This document shows positions 15,264 to 21,282 of a stretch of 23,190 nt of DNA, in pieces; position 1 is the first letter of the stretch, and every line of letters starts with the position of its first letter. Under the pieces are notes generated by a model. It saw only the letters and a program-made list of their open reading frames with translations. It was not told where the DNA came from and made no database searches. Both the position numbers and the translations under genes were made by a program. The stretch covers positions 1-23,190 of the forward strand of contig JAEXBL010000069.1 in the NCBI GenBank assembly GCA_023394015.1, written 5' to 3'. This DNA is from Pseudomonadota bacterium. Lineage in GTDB: Bacteria > Pseudomonadota > Gammaproteobacteria > Burkholderiales > Burkholderiaceae_C.

Positions 15264-16232
15264 TCAATCGATCGGCACGATGCGGATGTAGGACGGGTCG
15301 CTGGCCTGCGCGCCGGCGTCGATCACGAACAGCCGGTCGTTGCGCTCGTCCAGCGCCACGCCGCGCACGCGGCTCCAGCCCTTGGCCAGCTCCTTCACCG
15401 CGCCGGTGGGGCTGACCTGGTACAGCGAGCCGCCGTTGCCGCCGAAGTACAGCGTGCCGTCCGAGGCCGCGGTCATCAGGTCGAGCTGGTCGCTGGTGGC
15501 GAACTGGGCCACCAGGCGGCCATCTTCGGCCGTGGCCGGCTCGGCGCGCACGGCTTTCAGCGAATACGCCAGCAACTGGGCCGTGTTCTGGTCGGTCACG
15601 AACAGCTCGTCGCCCACCACGGCCAGGCCGGCGGGCTTGCCCAGGCCGGTGACCAGCTCGCGCTCGCTGCCCTGATCGCCATCCACCGTGAGTTCGCTGA
15701 TGGTGCCGGTGTTGCCGCCGGCGCGGCCGCCACGGAACCAGCCGACCAGCAGCGTGCCCTCGGGCGTGCGCGCCATGCCGATGCGCCGGCGCTCCGGGTC
15801 CAGCCCCTGCAGGTCGTAGGCGGGGCCGGACTTGGGCACCGCCACCACCGCGCCGTGCTGGCCGAAGCCGAAGCGCGTGACATAGAAAGTGCCGTCCTGG
15901 CGCGTCAACTGGCCCAGGTTGGGGCCGCTTTCCGGCGGCGTGGTCAGCTTGAAGGCCTCGTTGAAGTCCTTCTCGCCATCCCACACGCGGATGGCGTTGC
16001 TGTTGTCGTCGGTCAGGTACAGGCGCGACTCGCCGGCGTCCCAGTACAGGCCGTTGAGCTTGGCGGTGACGGGAATCTGGCTCGGGCCACGGTCGATGTC
16101 GTCGCCGCTGCCGCCGCAGGCCGTCAGCGACAGCAACGCCGCCAGCGAACCGGCCAGCAGCCAGCGCGCCGAGCGCTTCCAGGCCGAAGCCTGGCGGGTG
16201 GTGGGGTCTTGAAAGAAGGTGGTGCTGCGCAT
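15264..16232 (-). CDS. Lipoprotein with a probable beta-propeller (NHL/SMP-30-like) fold
   Basis: The 322-residue protein has a lipoprotein signal: positively charged n-region (KRSAR), hydrophobic core LLAGSLAALLSL and lipobox LTAC with C39. Gly follows the Cys, so outer-membrane sorting is expected. After it come repeated blade-like units: LNGLYWDAGESRLYLTDDNS, IGMARTPEGTLLVGWFRGG, PAGLAVVGDELFVTDQNTAQ, LDLMTAASDGTLYFGGNGGS, RVRGVALDERNDRLFVIDAG. This spacing fits a six-bladed propeller of the NHL or SMP-30 type. No enzyme active site is recognised. It starts at 16232 with GAGG upstream. Downstream on the same strand is modE; divergent is a di-heme enzyme lipoprotein gene, with a ModE-type site between them. 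It may be a partner of the di-heme enzyme; that is inference. Confidence 0.85.
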   Translation of the reverse strand: MRSTTFFQDPTTRQASAWKRSARWLLAGSLAALLSLTACGGSGDDIDRGPSQIPVTAKLNGLYWDAGESRLYLTDDNSNAIRVWDGEKDFNEAFKLTTPPESGPNLGQLTRQDGTFYVTRFGFGQHGAVVAVPKSGPAYDLQGLDPERRRIGMARTPEGTLLVGWFRGGRAGGNTGTISELTVDGDQGSERELVTGLGKPAGLAVVGDELFVTDQNTAQLLAYSLKAVRAEPATAEDGRLVAQFATSDQLDLMTAASDGTLYFGGNGGSLYQVSPTGAVKELAKGWSRVRGVALDERNDRLFVIDAGAQASDPSYIRIVPID

Positions 16233-16279
16233 CGGTTGGCCTCGCTCTTGCTTGGGGTTGTCTTCTCGGGTCTCGAACG

Positions 16280-16302
16280 CGCTATTCTATGGATGAATAG
16301 CG
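16280..16302. promoter_or_regulatory. ModE-type box between the divergent lipoprotein genes
   Basis: CGCTATTC (16280-16287) and GAATAGCG (16295-16302) are exact reverse complements with a 7-base spacer. The site closely matches the box before modA in arm sequence and spacing, and both resemble known ModE operators (CGnTAT arms). It covers the -10 regions of both divergent promoters, so ModE bound here should affect the propeller-modE unit (autoregulation) and the di-heme enzyme gene. Confidence 0.85.
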
Positions 16303-16311
16303 AAGCGACAA
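16284..16311 (-). promoter_or_regulatory. Candidate promoter of the lipoprotein-modE unit
   Basis: On the minus strand TTGTCG (16306-16311) and TAGAAT (16284-16289) are separated by 16 bases, a fair sigma-70 promoter with a five-of-six -10. Its -10 lies inside the ModE-type box. The expected start of transcription is about 45 bases before the ATG at 16232. Confidence 0.55.
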
Positions 16312-16327
16312 CCGACTGGAGACAAGC

Positions 16328-17524
16328 ATGAACCGCCCCGCCCTTTCTCTGCGGGCCCGCTGGGCCGCTGCCGCCACCCTGGGCGCTGCGCTGCTGGCCT
16401 GCGGCGGCTCCGACGGCGATGCCAGCGCGGCGCCCCCCGCGCCCGAGCCGGAGGCCTGGGCCTGGTCGCTGCCCGCCGGCTATGCGCCGCCGCTGGTGCC
16501 GGCCGACAACCCGATGAACACCGCCAAGGTGGAGCTGGGCCGCCACCTGTTCTACGACGCGCGCCTGTCGGTCAACGGCACCCTGTCCTGCGCCGGCTGC
16601 CATGGGCCCGAGCGCGCCTTCAGCGAGAACCGCGCGCTGGGCCGCGGCGCCACCGGCCAGAACCACCCGCGCAACACGCCCTCGCTGGTCAACGCCGCCT
16701 ACCACCTGACGCTGGACTGGAACAACCCCGAGCCGCGCACGCTGGAGCAGCAGATGCACACGCCGCTGTTCGGCACGCACCCGATCGAGATGGGCGTGAA
16801 CGACGGCAACCGCAACGCCATCCTGCAGCGCCTGCGGGACGACACGCAAGCGCCAACCAGCTACCCGGCGCGCTTTGCCACCGCCTTTGCCGGCGAGGCG
16901 GCGCCGATCCACTGGGACAACGTCATCAAGGCCATCGCCGCCTTCCAGCGCACGCTGATCTCGGCCGGCAGCCGCTACGACCAGGCGCAGGCAGGCCAGG
17001 CCGTGCTGAGCGCTGCCGAGCAGCGCGGCCAGGCGCTGTTCTTCGGCCCCAGGGCGCTGTGCGCCAGCTGCCACGGCGGCCCCAACCTGGGCGGCGGGCC
17101 TTTTGCCAGCAGCGCCGGCCGCATCGGCGAGCCGGCGTTCCACAACATCGGGCTGTTCAACATCGGCGGCAGTGGCGCCTACCCCGAGCAGAACCGCGGC
17201 CTGCTGCAGTTCACCGGCCGCCCCGAGGACATGGGCCGGTTCCGCGCCCCCAGCCTGCGCAACGTGGAGCTGACCGCGCCCTATTTTCACGACGGCAGCG
17301 TGATCGCGCTGGAGACCGTGCTCGACATCCACGCCGCCGGCGGCCGCGACATGGGCCCCGGCCTCTACGCCGGCGACGGCCGCGCCAACCCGTTCAAGGA
17401 CCTGCTGATCGACCGGATTGACATCGACGCGCAGGACAAGGCCGACCTGATCGCCTTCCTGAAAACCCTGACCGACCCCGGCGTGGCCACCAACCCACGC
17501 TTTGCCGACCCGTTTGCAAAATGA
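16328..17524 (+). CDS. Di-heme c-type enzyme of the MbnH/MauG (cytochrome c peroxidase-like) family, lipoprotein
   Basis: The 398-residue precursor has a lipobox (ALLAC, C25) and two c-type heme sites, CAGCH (88-92) and CASCH (245-249). Family landmarks are DNPMNTAKVELGRHLFYDAR (60-79), GQNHPRNTPSLVNAAY (110-125), PLFGTHPIEMGV (146-157) and RFRAPSLRNVELTAPYFHDG (304-323). The HPIEMG element points to the MXAN_0977/MbnH branch more than to classical peroxidases; MbnH oxidises a tryptophan of its partner MbnP. No MbnP-like gene is in the window. The start at 16328 has GGAG eight bases upstream. It is divergent from the propeller lipoprotein and followed by modA, with ModE-type boxes on both sides. 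Peroxidase, tryptophan oxidase and electron-transfer roles are all possible; substrate unknown. Confidence 0.9.
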   Translation: MNRPALSLRARWAAAATLGAALLACGGSDGDASAAPPAPEPEAWAWSLPAGYAPPLVPADNPMNTAKVELGRHLFYDARLSVNGTLSCAGCHGPERAFSENRALGRGATGQNHPRNTPSLVNAAYHLTLDWNNPEPRTLEQQMHTPLFGTHPIEMGVNDGNRNAILQRLRDDTQAPTSYPARFATAFAGEAAPIHWDNVIKAIAAFQRTLISAGSRYDQAQAGQAVLSAAEQRGQALFFGPRALCASCHGGPNLGGGPFASSAGRIGEPAFHNIGLFNIGGSGAYPEQNRGLLQFTGRPEDMGRFRAPSLRNVELTAPYFHDGSVIALETVLDIHAAGGRDMGPGLYAGDGRANPFKDLLIDRIDIDAQDKADLIAFLKTLTDPGVATNPRFADPFAK

Positions 17525-17542
17525 CGTTACACTCGTTATTCT
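17514..17542 (+). promoter_or_regulatory. Candidate modABC promoter
   Basis: TTGCAA (17514-17519) and TATTCT (17537-17542) are separated by 17 bases, each matching four of six consensus positions. The -35 lies within the last codons of the di-heme enzyme gene, and the -10 overlaps the left arm of the ModE-type box, as expected for repression by bound ModE. Confidence 0.45.
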
Positions 17543-17558
17543 CAAATTGAATAACGAG
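17532..17558. promoter_or_regulatory. ModE box upstream of modA
   Basis: CTCGTTATTC (17532-17541) and GAATAACGAG (17549-17558) are exact 10-bp reverse complements with a 7-base spacer. The core CGTTATTC-N7-GAATAACG is the expected ModE operator form. It begins seven bases after the di-heme enzyme stop and ends 49 bases before the modA start. Confidence 0.92.
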
Positions 17559-17607
17559 ACGCATTCCTGCGCTCGCATCCCGTTCACATCCCCATAGGAG
17601 TACCGCC

Positions 17608-18366
17608 ATGCGTCCCGTCTTTCGCCGCCTGCTCACCCTGACCGCCGCCCTGGCCCTGTCGGCCGCCGCCCACGCCGAAACGGTGCAGGTGGCCGTGGCC
17701 GCCAACTTCACCGCGCCGGCCAAGGCCCTGGCCGAGATCCTGGCCAAGACCACCGGCCACACGGCGCAGCTCTCGTTCGGCGCCACCGGCGCCTTCTACA
17801 CGCAAATCAAGAACGGCGCGCCCTTCGACGTGCTGCTGGCAGCCGACGACGAGCGCCCGATCCGCCTGGAGAAGGAAGGCGAGACCGTGCCCGGCTCGCG
17901 CTTCACCTACGCCACCGGCAAGCTGGTGCTGTGGTCGGCCAAGCCCGGCTTCGTGGACGACCAGGGTGCGGTGCTCAAGGGCGGCAACTTCAACAAGCTG
18001 GCCATCGCCAACCCCAAGAACGCACCCTACGGCGCCGCTGCGGTCGAGACCATGAACAAGCTGGGCCTTGCCGACGCGCTGCAGCCCAAGCTGGTGACGG
18101 GCGAGAGCATCGGCCAGACCTACAACTTCATCGCCACCGGCAACGCCGACCTGGGCTTCGTGGCCATGGCGCAGGTGCTGGACGGCGGCAAGCTGAAGAA
18201 CGGCTCGATGTGGGTGGTGCCGGCCGATCACCACCAGCCCATCGTGCAGGACGCCGTGATCCTCAAGCGCGGCGCCAACAACCCCGCCGCCAAGGCGTGG
18301 ATGGACCTGCTGCGCTCGCCGCGCACCAAGGACTTCATCCGCAGCTATGGCTACGACGTGAAGTGA
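17608..18366 (+). CDS. modA: Molybdate ABC transporter, periplasmic binding protein
   Basis: ModA captures molybdate (and tungstate) in the periplasm for ModBC. The 252-residue precursor has a Sec signal peptide ending AAAHA with cleavage near residue 23. The mature part begins ETVQVAVAANFTAPAKALAE and has the oxyanion-binding SFGATGAFYTQIKNGAPFDV, LLAADDERPIRLEKEG, NPKNAPYGAAAVETM and GNADLGFVAMAQV segments. The Ser in the first loop, the Gly-rich turn and the Tyr late in the chain agree with family ligand contacts. TAGGAG lies six bases before the ATG. It is the first gene of modABC and directly follows a ModE box. Confidence 0.96.
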   Translation: MRPVFRRLLTLTAALALSAAAHAETVQVAVAANFTAPAKALAEILAKTTGHTAQLSFGATGAFYTQIKNGAPFDVLLAADDERPIRLEKEGETVPGSRFTYATGKLVLWSAKPGFVDDQGAVLKGGNFNKLAIANPKNAPYGAAAVETMNKLGLADALQPKLVTGESIGQTYNFIATGNADLGFVAMAQVLDGGKLKNGSMWVVPADHHQPIVQDAVILKRGANNPAAKAWMDLLRSPRTKDFIRSYGYDVK

Positions 18367-18538
18367 TGCCCCGCGCCGCCGCCGCGCGGCGTGCATGGTC
18401 TTGCGGCGGCTGCGGCCGCAGCAATAACGGGTCGGCTGGCGCCGGCCCGTGGCAAGAAAACACCCCTCTTTCGTCCCTCCTTCTTTCGTCATCGGCGCCG
18501 CGCGAGCGGCGCCTGCATTGAGCGCAGCGCCCCATTCC
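18367..18538 (+). other. Structured modA-modB intergenic region
   Basis: The 172-base gap inside the mod operon holds several predicted hairpins. The first is 18427-18450, a 10-bp stem with one G-T pair and loop TGGC. The second is 18494-18513, a perfect 8-bp stem GGCGCCGC/GCGGCGCC with a GCGA (GNRA) tetraloop. The palindrome CTGCGGCCGCAG is at 18410-18421. A pyrimidine-rich stretch separates the two hairpins. No T-run terminator is seen. The hairpins may protect modA message or reduce modBC expression; this does not match any riboswitch I can recognise. Confidence 0.5.
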
Positions 18539-19213
18539 ATGCTGGACGCCAACGGCATCGCCGCCATTCGCCTGTCGATCGAGCTGTCGATCCTGGCCAC
18601 GCTGATCCTGATGGTGGCCGGCACGCCGGTGGCGTGGTGGATCGCGCGCGGGCGCTCGCGCTGGCGCGCTCCGGTGCGCGCGGTGGTGGCGCTGCCGCTG
18701 GTGCTGCCGCCCTCGGTGCTGGGCTTCTACCTGCTGGTCAGCATGGGGCCCAACGGGCCGCTGGGCAAGCTCACGCAGGCCATGGGCCTGGGCCTGCTGT
18801 CGTTCAGCTTCTGGGGCCTGTTGATCGGCTCCATCATCTATTCACTGCCCTTCGTGGTGCAGCCGCTGATCAATGCCTTCGAATCCATCGGCCAGCGCCC
18901 GCTGGAGGCCGCGGCCACGCTGCGCGCCGGGCCGCTGGATGCCTTCATGAGCGTGGCGCTGCCGCTGGCGCGCACCGGCTACATGACCGGCGCGGTGATG
19001 GGCTTTGCGCACACGCTGGGCGAGTTCGGCGTGGTGCTGATGATCGGCGGCAACATCCCCGGCCAGACGCGGACCATCTCGGTGCAGATCTACGACCACG
19101 TGGAGGCGCTGGAGTACACCCAGGCGCACTGGCTGGCCGGCGGCATGCTGGCGTTCAGCTTCATCGTGCTGCTGTTTCTGCACATGACGCAGGCACGAAC
19201 GAGCCCGCGATGA
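18539..19213 (+). CDS. modB: Molybdate ABC transporter permease
   Basis: ModB is the inner-membrane channel of the molybdate importer. The 224 residues have about five hydrophobic helices, starting at SIELSILATLILMVAGTPVA. The ModB-type loop LPLVLPPSVLGFYLLVSMG (about 57-75) is present, as is the EAA motif that docks with ModC (LEAAATLRAGPLDAFMSVAL). The segment GFAHTLGEFGVVLMIGGNIP is highly typical of ModB. The ATG at 18539 gives the usual length; an open GTG start at 18449 would add 30 unconserved residues. The ribosome-binding site is weak. The stop overlaps the modC start (ATGA). Confidence 0.94.
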   Translation: MLDANGIAAIRLSIELSILATLILMVAGTPVAWWIARGRSRWRAPVRAVVALPLVLPPSVLGFYLLVSMGPNGPLGKLTQAMGLGLLSFSFWGLLIGSIIYSLPFVVQPLINAFESIGQRPLEAAATLRAGPLDAFMSVALPLARTGYMTGAVMGFAHTLGEFGVVLMIGGNIPGQTRTISVQIYDHVEALEYTQAHWLAGGMLAFSFIVLLFLHMTQARTSPR

Positions 19214-20394
19214 CTTCCTCGAATTCCCCCGACGCCCCTGTTTCTCCCGACGTGGCAGCCGCCGGCGCCCAGGCCGCTTCCCCGGCCACCGCTCCAGCCG
19301 GCGCCGCGCCGCTGAACCTGCGCGCCCGCGTGCAATACGGGCCGGCCTTCGCGCTCGACGTCGATCTGCAGCTGCCGGGCCAGGGCGTCACCGCCCTGTT
19401 CGGCCCCTCGGGCTGCGGCAAAACCACCTTGCTGCGCGCCGTGGCCGGGCTGACGCGGCCCCAGCCGGGGCGCATCGTCATCAGCGGCGACGTGTGGCAG
19501 GACGACGACGCCGGCCTGTGGCGCCCCACCTACAAGCGCCCGCTGGGCGTAGTGTTCCAGGAGGCCAGCCTGTTCGCCCACCTGTCGGTGCAGGGCAACC
19601 TGGACTTCGGCCTGAAGCGCGTGCCGGTGGCCGAGCGGCAGGTGTCGCTGAGCCACGCCGTCGAGCTGCTGGGCATCGGCCACCTGCTGGACCGCCGGCC
19701 GGCCCAGCTGTCGGGCGGCGAGCGCCAGCGCGTGGCGATCGCACGCGCGCTGGCCACCAGCCCGCGCCTGCTGCTGATGGACGAGCCCCTGGCCGCGCTG
19801 GACGCCGCGCGCAAGGCCGAGGTGCTGCCCTGGTTCGAGCGCCTGGCGCGCGAGCTGCGCACGCCCATGCTCTACGTCACCCACTCGCTGGACGAGGTGG
19901 CGCGCCTGGCCGACCACCTGCTGCTGCTGAAGGACGGCCGGGCCGTCGCCCAGGGCCCGGTGGCCGAGCTGCTGGCGCGGGTGGACATTGCGCAAACCCA
20001 TGGCGATGGTGCCAGCGCGCTGATCGAAGGCGTGGTGGAGCACATCGACGCCGACTACCAGCTGCTGCACGTGCGCTTTGCCGGCGGCGTGGTGCAGTGC
20101 GTGCACGCGCCCGGCCTGTCGGCGCGCCAGCCGGGCCAGCGCGTGCGCCTGCGCGTGCGCGCGCAGGACGTGAGCCTGACCCTGCACGCAGCGCAGGACA
20201 CCAGCATCCTGAACGTGCTGCCGGCCACGGTGATGTCGCTGGCCGCCGACGGCCCGGCCCAGGTGCTGGTGGCGCTGAACGCTGGCGGCACCGCCCTGCT
20301 GGCGCGCGTGACCCGCAAGTCGGCCACGGCGCTGCAGCTCAGCCCCGGCCAGCCGGTGTTCGCACAGATCAAGGGCGTGGCGGTGCTGGACTGA
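19210..20394 (+). CDS. modC: Molybdate ABC transporter ATP-binding protein
   Basis: ModC hydrolyses ATP to drive molybdate import. The 394 residues have Walker A GPSGCGKTT (65-73), Q-loop VVFQEAS (114-120), signature LSGGERQR (167-174), Walker B LLLMDEP (187-193), H-loop H225, and a C-terminal TOBE/Mop domain (about 325-392; SILNVLPATVMSLAADGPAQ, ATALQLSPGQPVFAQIKGVA) that in relatives senses molybdate. The first about 35 residues are an Ala/Pro/Ser-rich extension absent from typical ModC (about 352 residues). A later start is possible, but the ATG overlapping the modB stop favours this one. No T-run terminator follows. Confidence 0.95.
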   Translation: MTSSNSPDAPVSPDVAAAGAQAASPATAPAGAAPLNLRARVQYGPAFALDVDLQLPGQGVTALFGPSGCGKTTLLRAVAGLTRPQPGRIVISGDVWQDDDAGLWRPTYKRPLGVVFQEASLFAHLSVQGNLDFGLKRVPVAERQVSLSHAVELLGIGHLLDRRPAQLSGGERQRVAIARALATSPRLLLMDEPLAALDAARKAEVLPWFERLARELRTPMLYVTHSLDEVARLADHLLLLKDGRAVAQGPVAELLARVDIAQTHGDGASALIEGVVEHIDADYQLLHVRFAGGVVQCVHAPGLSARQPGQRVRLRVRAQDVSLTLHAAQDTSILNVLPATVMSLAADGPAQVLVALNAGGTALLARVTRKSATALQLSPGQPVFAQIKGVAVLD

Positions 20395-20624
20395 GCGGGT
20401 GGCGCGCCCGGCTCGATCGCCGGCAGCGCCGTCCCGCCCCAACCTCGCCGGCGTTCTTGCGCCGCGCCACGGCCGCCCGGGGTTTTAGGGGATGTTCCCC
20501 TCACCCCCCATGTGGGCAGCACCTAAAATCTCACACCTTTTACGCCGCATACGCCGACCAGCGACACGTGCGCGTTCCTTTGCCGCGTCACCCCACGCGC
20601 CGACCCAAGACAACGGAGATCCCG
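20395..20624 (+). promoter_or_regulatory. Leader region of the dctQM TRAP genes with inverted repeats
   Basis: The 230-base gap between modC and dctQ contains no gene. Its AT-rich part includes a perfect hairpin AGGGGA-TGT-TCCCCT (20487-20501), and a second inverted repeat TTTTAGG (20483-20489) with CCTAAAA (20522-20528) around it. TAAAAT at 20524-20529 is a plausible -10; no good -35 is visible. Near the modC end, CCGGC-N6-GCCGG and a neighbouring GC-rich hairpin may help end the mod transcript, without a T-run. The nested repeats look like an operator, but the regulator is unknown. Confidence 0.4.
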
Positions 20625-21263
20625 ATGCAAGCGCTGCTGAAGTTATCGAGGGCCATCGACTGGCTCAACGCCCAGGTGGGCAAGGTTGTGATCTGGTTCA
20701 TTTTTGCCGCCACGATCATCAGCGCGCTGAACGCCATCGTCCGCAAGGTCTTCAACTACAGCTCCAACGGCTTTCTTGAAGTGCAGTGGTATTTGTTCGC
20801 CTGGGCCTTCCTGGTGGCCGCCGGCTACACGCTGCTGCACCGCGAGCACGTGCGCATCGACGTGCTGAACAGCCGCCTGCCCAAGAAGGCGCAGGTGTGG
20901 ATCGACATCATCGGTTTTGCCTTCTTCCTGACGCCGCTGTGCCTGCTGGTGCTGTGGCTGGGCGTGCCGATGCTGATGGACAAGTACGCCTCGGGCGAGA
21001 TGTCGGGCAACCCCGGCGGGCTGATCCGCTGGCCGGTGTGGCTGGCGCTGCCGGTGGGCTTCTCGCTGCTGCTGCTGCAGGGCTGGTCGGAGCTGATCAA
21101 GCGCTTCGCCTTCCTGCGCGGCCAGGGGCCCGACCCGATGGGCCGGCTGGCCGACCAGAACGCCGAGCAGGAACTGGCCGAGGCGCTGCGCAAGCAGGCC
21201 GAGGCCAATGCCGCCGCCCAGGCCGCCGCGGCCTCTTCCACCCCCGCGCCCGCGGCCCGCTGA
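20625..21263 (+). CDS. dctQ: TRAP transporter small permease (DctQ-type)
   Basis: This is the small membrane subunit of a DctPQM-type TRAP transporter. The 212 residues hold four hydrophobic helices (about 19-40, 54-75, 94-118 and 134-155) with family landmarks FEV/LEVQWYLFAWAFLVAAGY, LLHREHVRIDVL and WPVWLALPVGFSLLLLQGWS. A charged, Ala-rich tail of about 45 residues follows (NAEQELAEALRKQAEANAAA), longer than usual. The start at 20625 has GGAG seven bases upstream. dctM begins 19 bases after its stop. No dctP binding protein is in the window; it may lie to the right or elsewhere. The symbol is by family; the substrate is not known. Confidence 0.92.
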   Translation: MQALLKLSRAIDWLNAQVGKVVIWFIFAATIISALNAIVRKVFNYSSNGFLEVQWYLFAWAFLVAAGYTLLHREHVRIDVLNSRLPKKAQVWIDIIGFAFFLTPLCLLVLWLGVPMLMDKYASGEMSGNPGGLIRWPVWLALPVGFSLLLLQGWSELIKRFAFLRGQGPDPMGRLADQNAEQELAEALRKQAEANAAAQAAAASSTPAPAAR

Positions 21264-21282
21264 CCCATCAAAGGCGCCAAGC

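Noticed and set aside
14422..15984. 520-codon open frame suggesting an N-terminal extension or fusion on ModE
   Set aside because: The upstream portion is an alternative frame of the lipoprotein gene; ModE homology and normal length begin at about 15186.
16328..17524. Di-heme gene considered as a classical cytochrome c peroxidase (CcpA)
   Set aside because: It has a lipoprotein signal and the HPIEMG-type segment of the MbnH/MXAN_0977 branch, so a plain CcpA call would be too specific.
18367..18538. Possible molybdenum-cofactor riboswitch in the mod locus
   Set aside because: It lies between modA and modB rather than in an operon leader, and I cannot match its hairpins to the Moco RNA layout.
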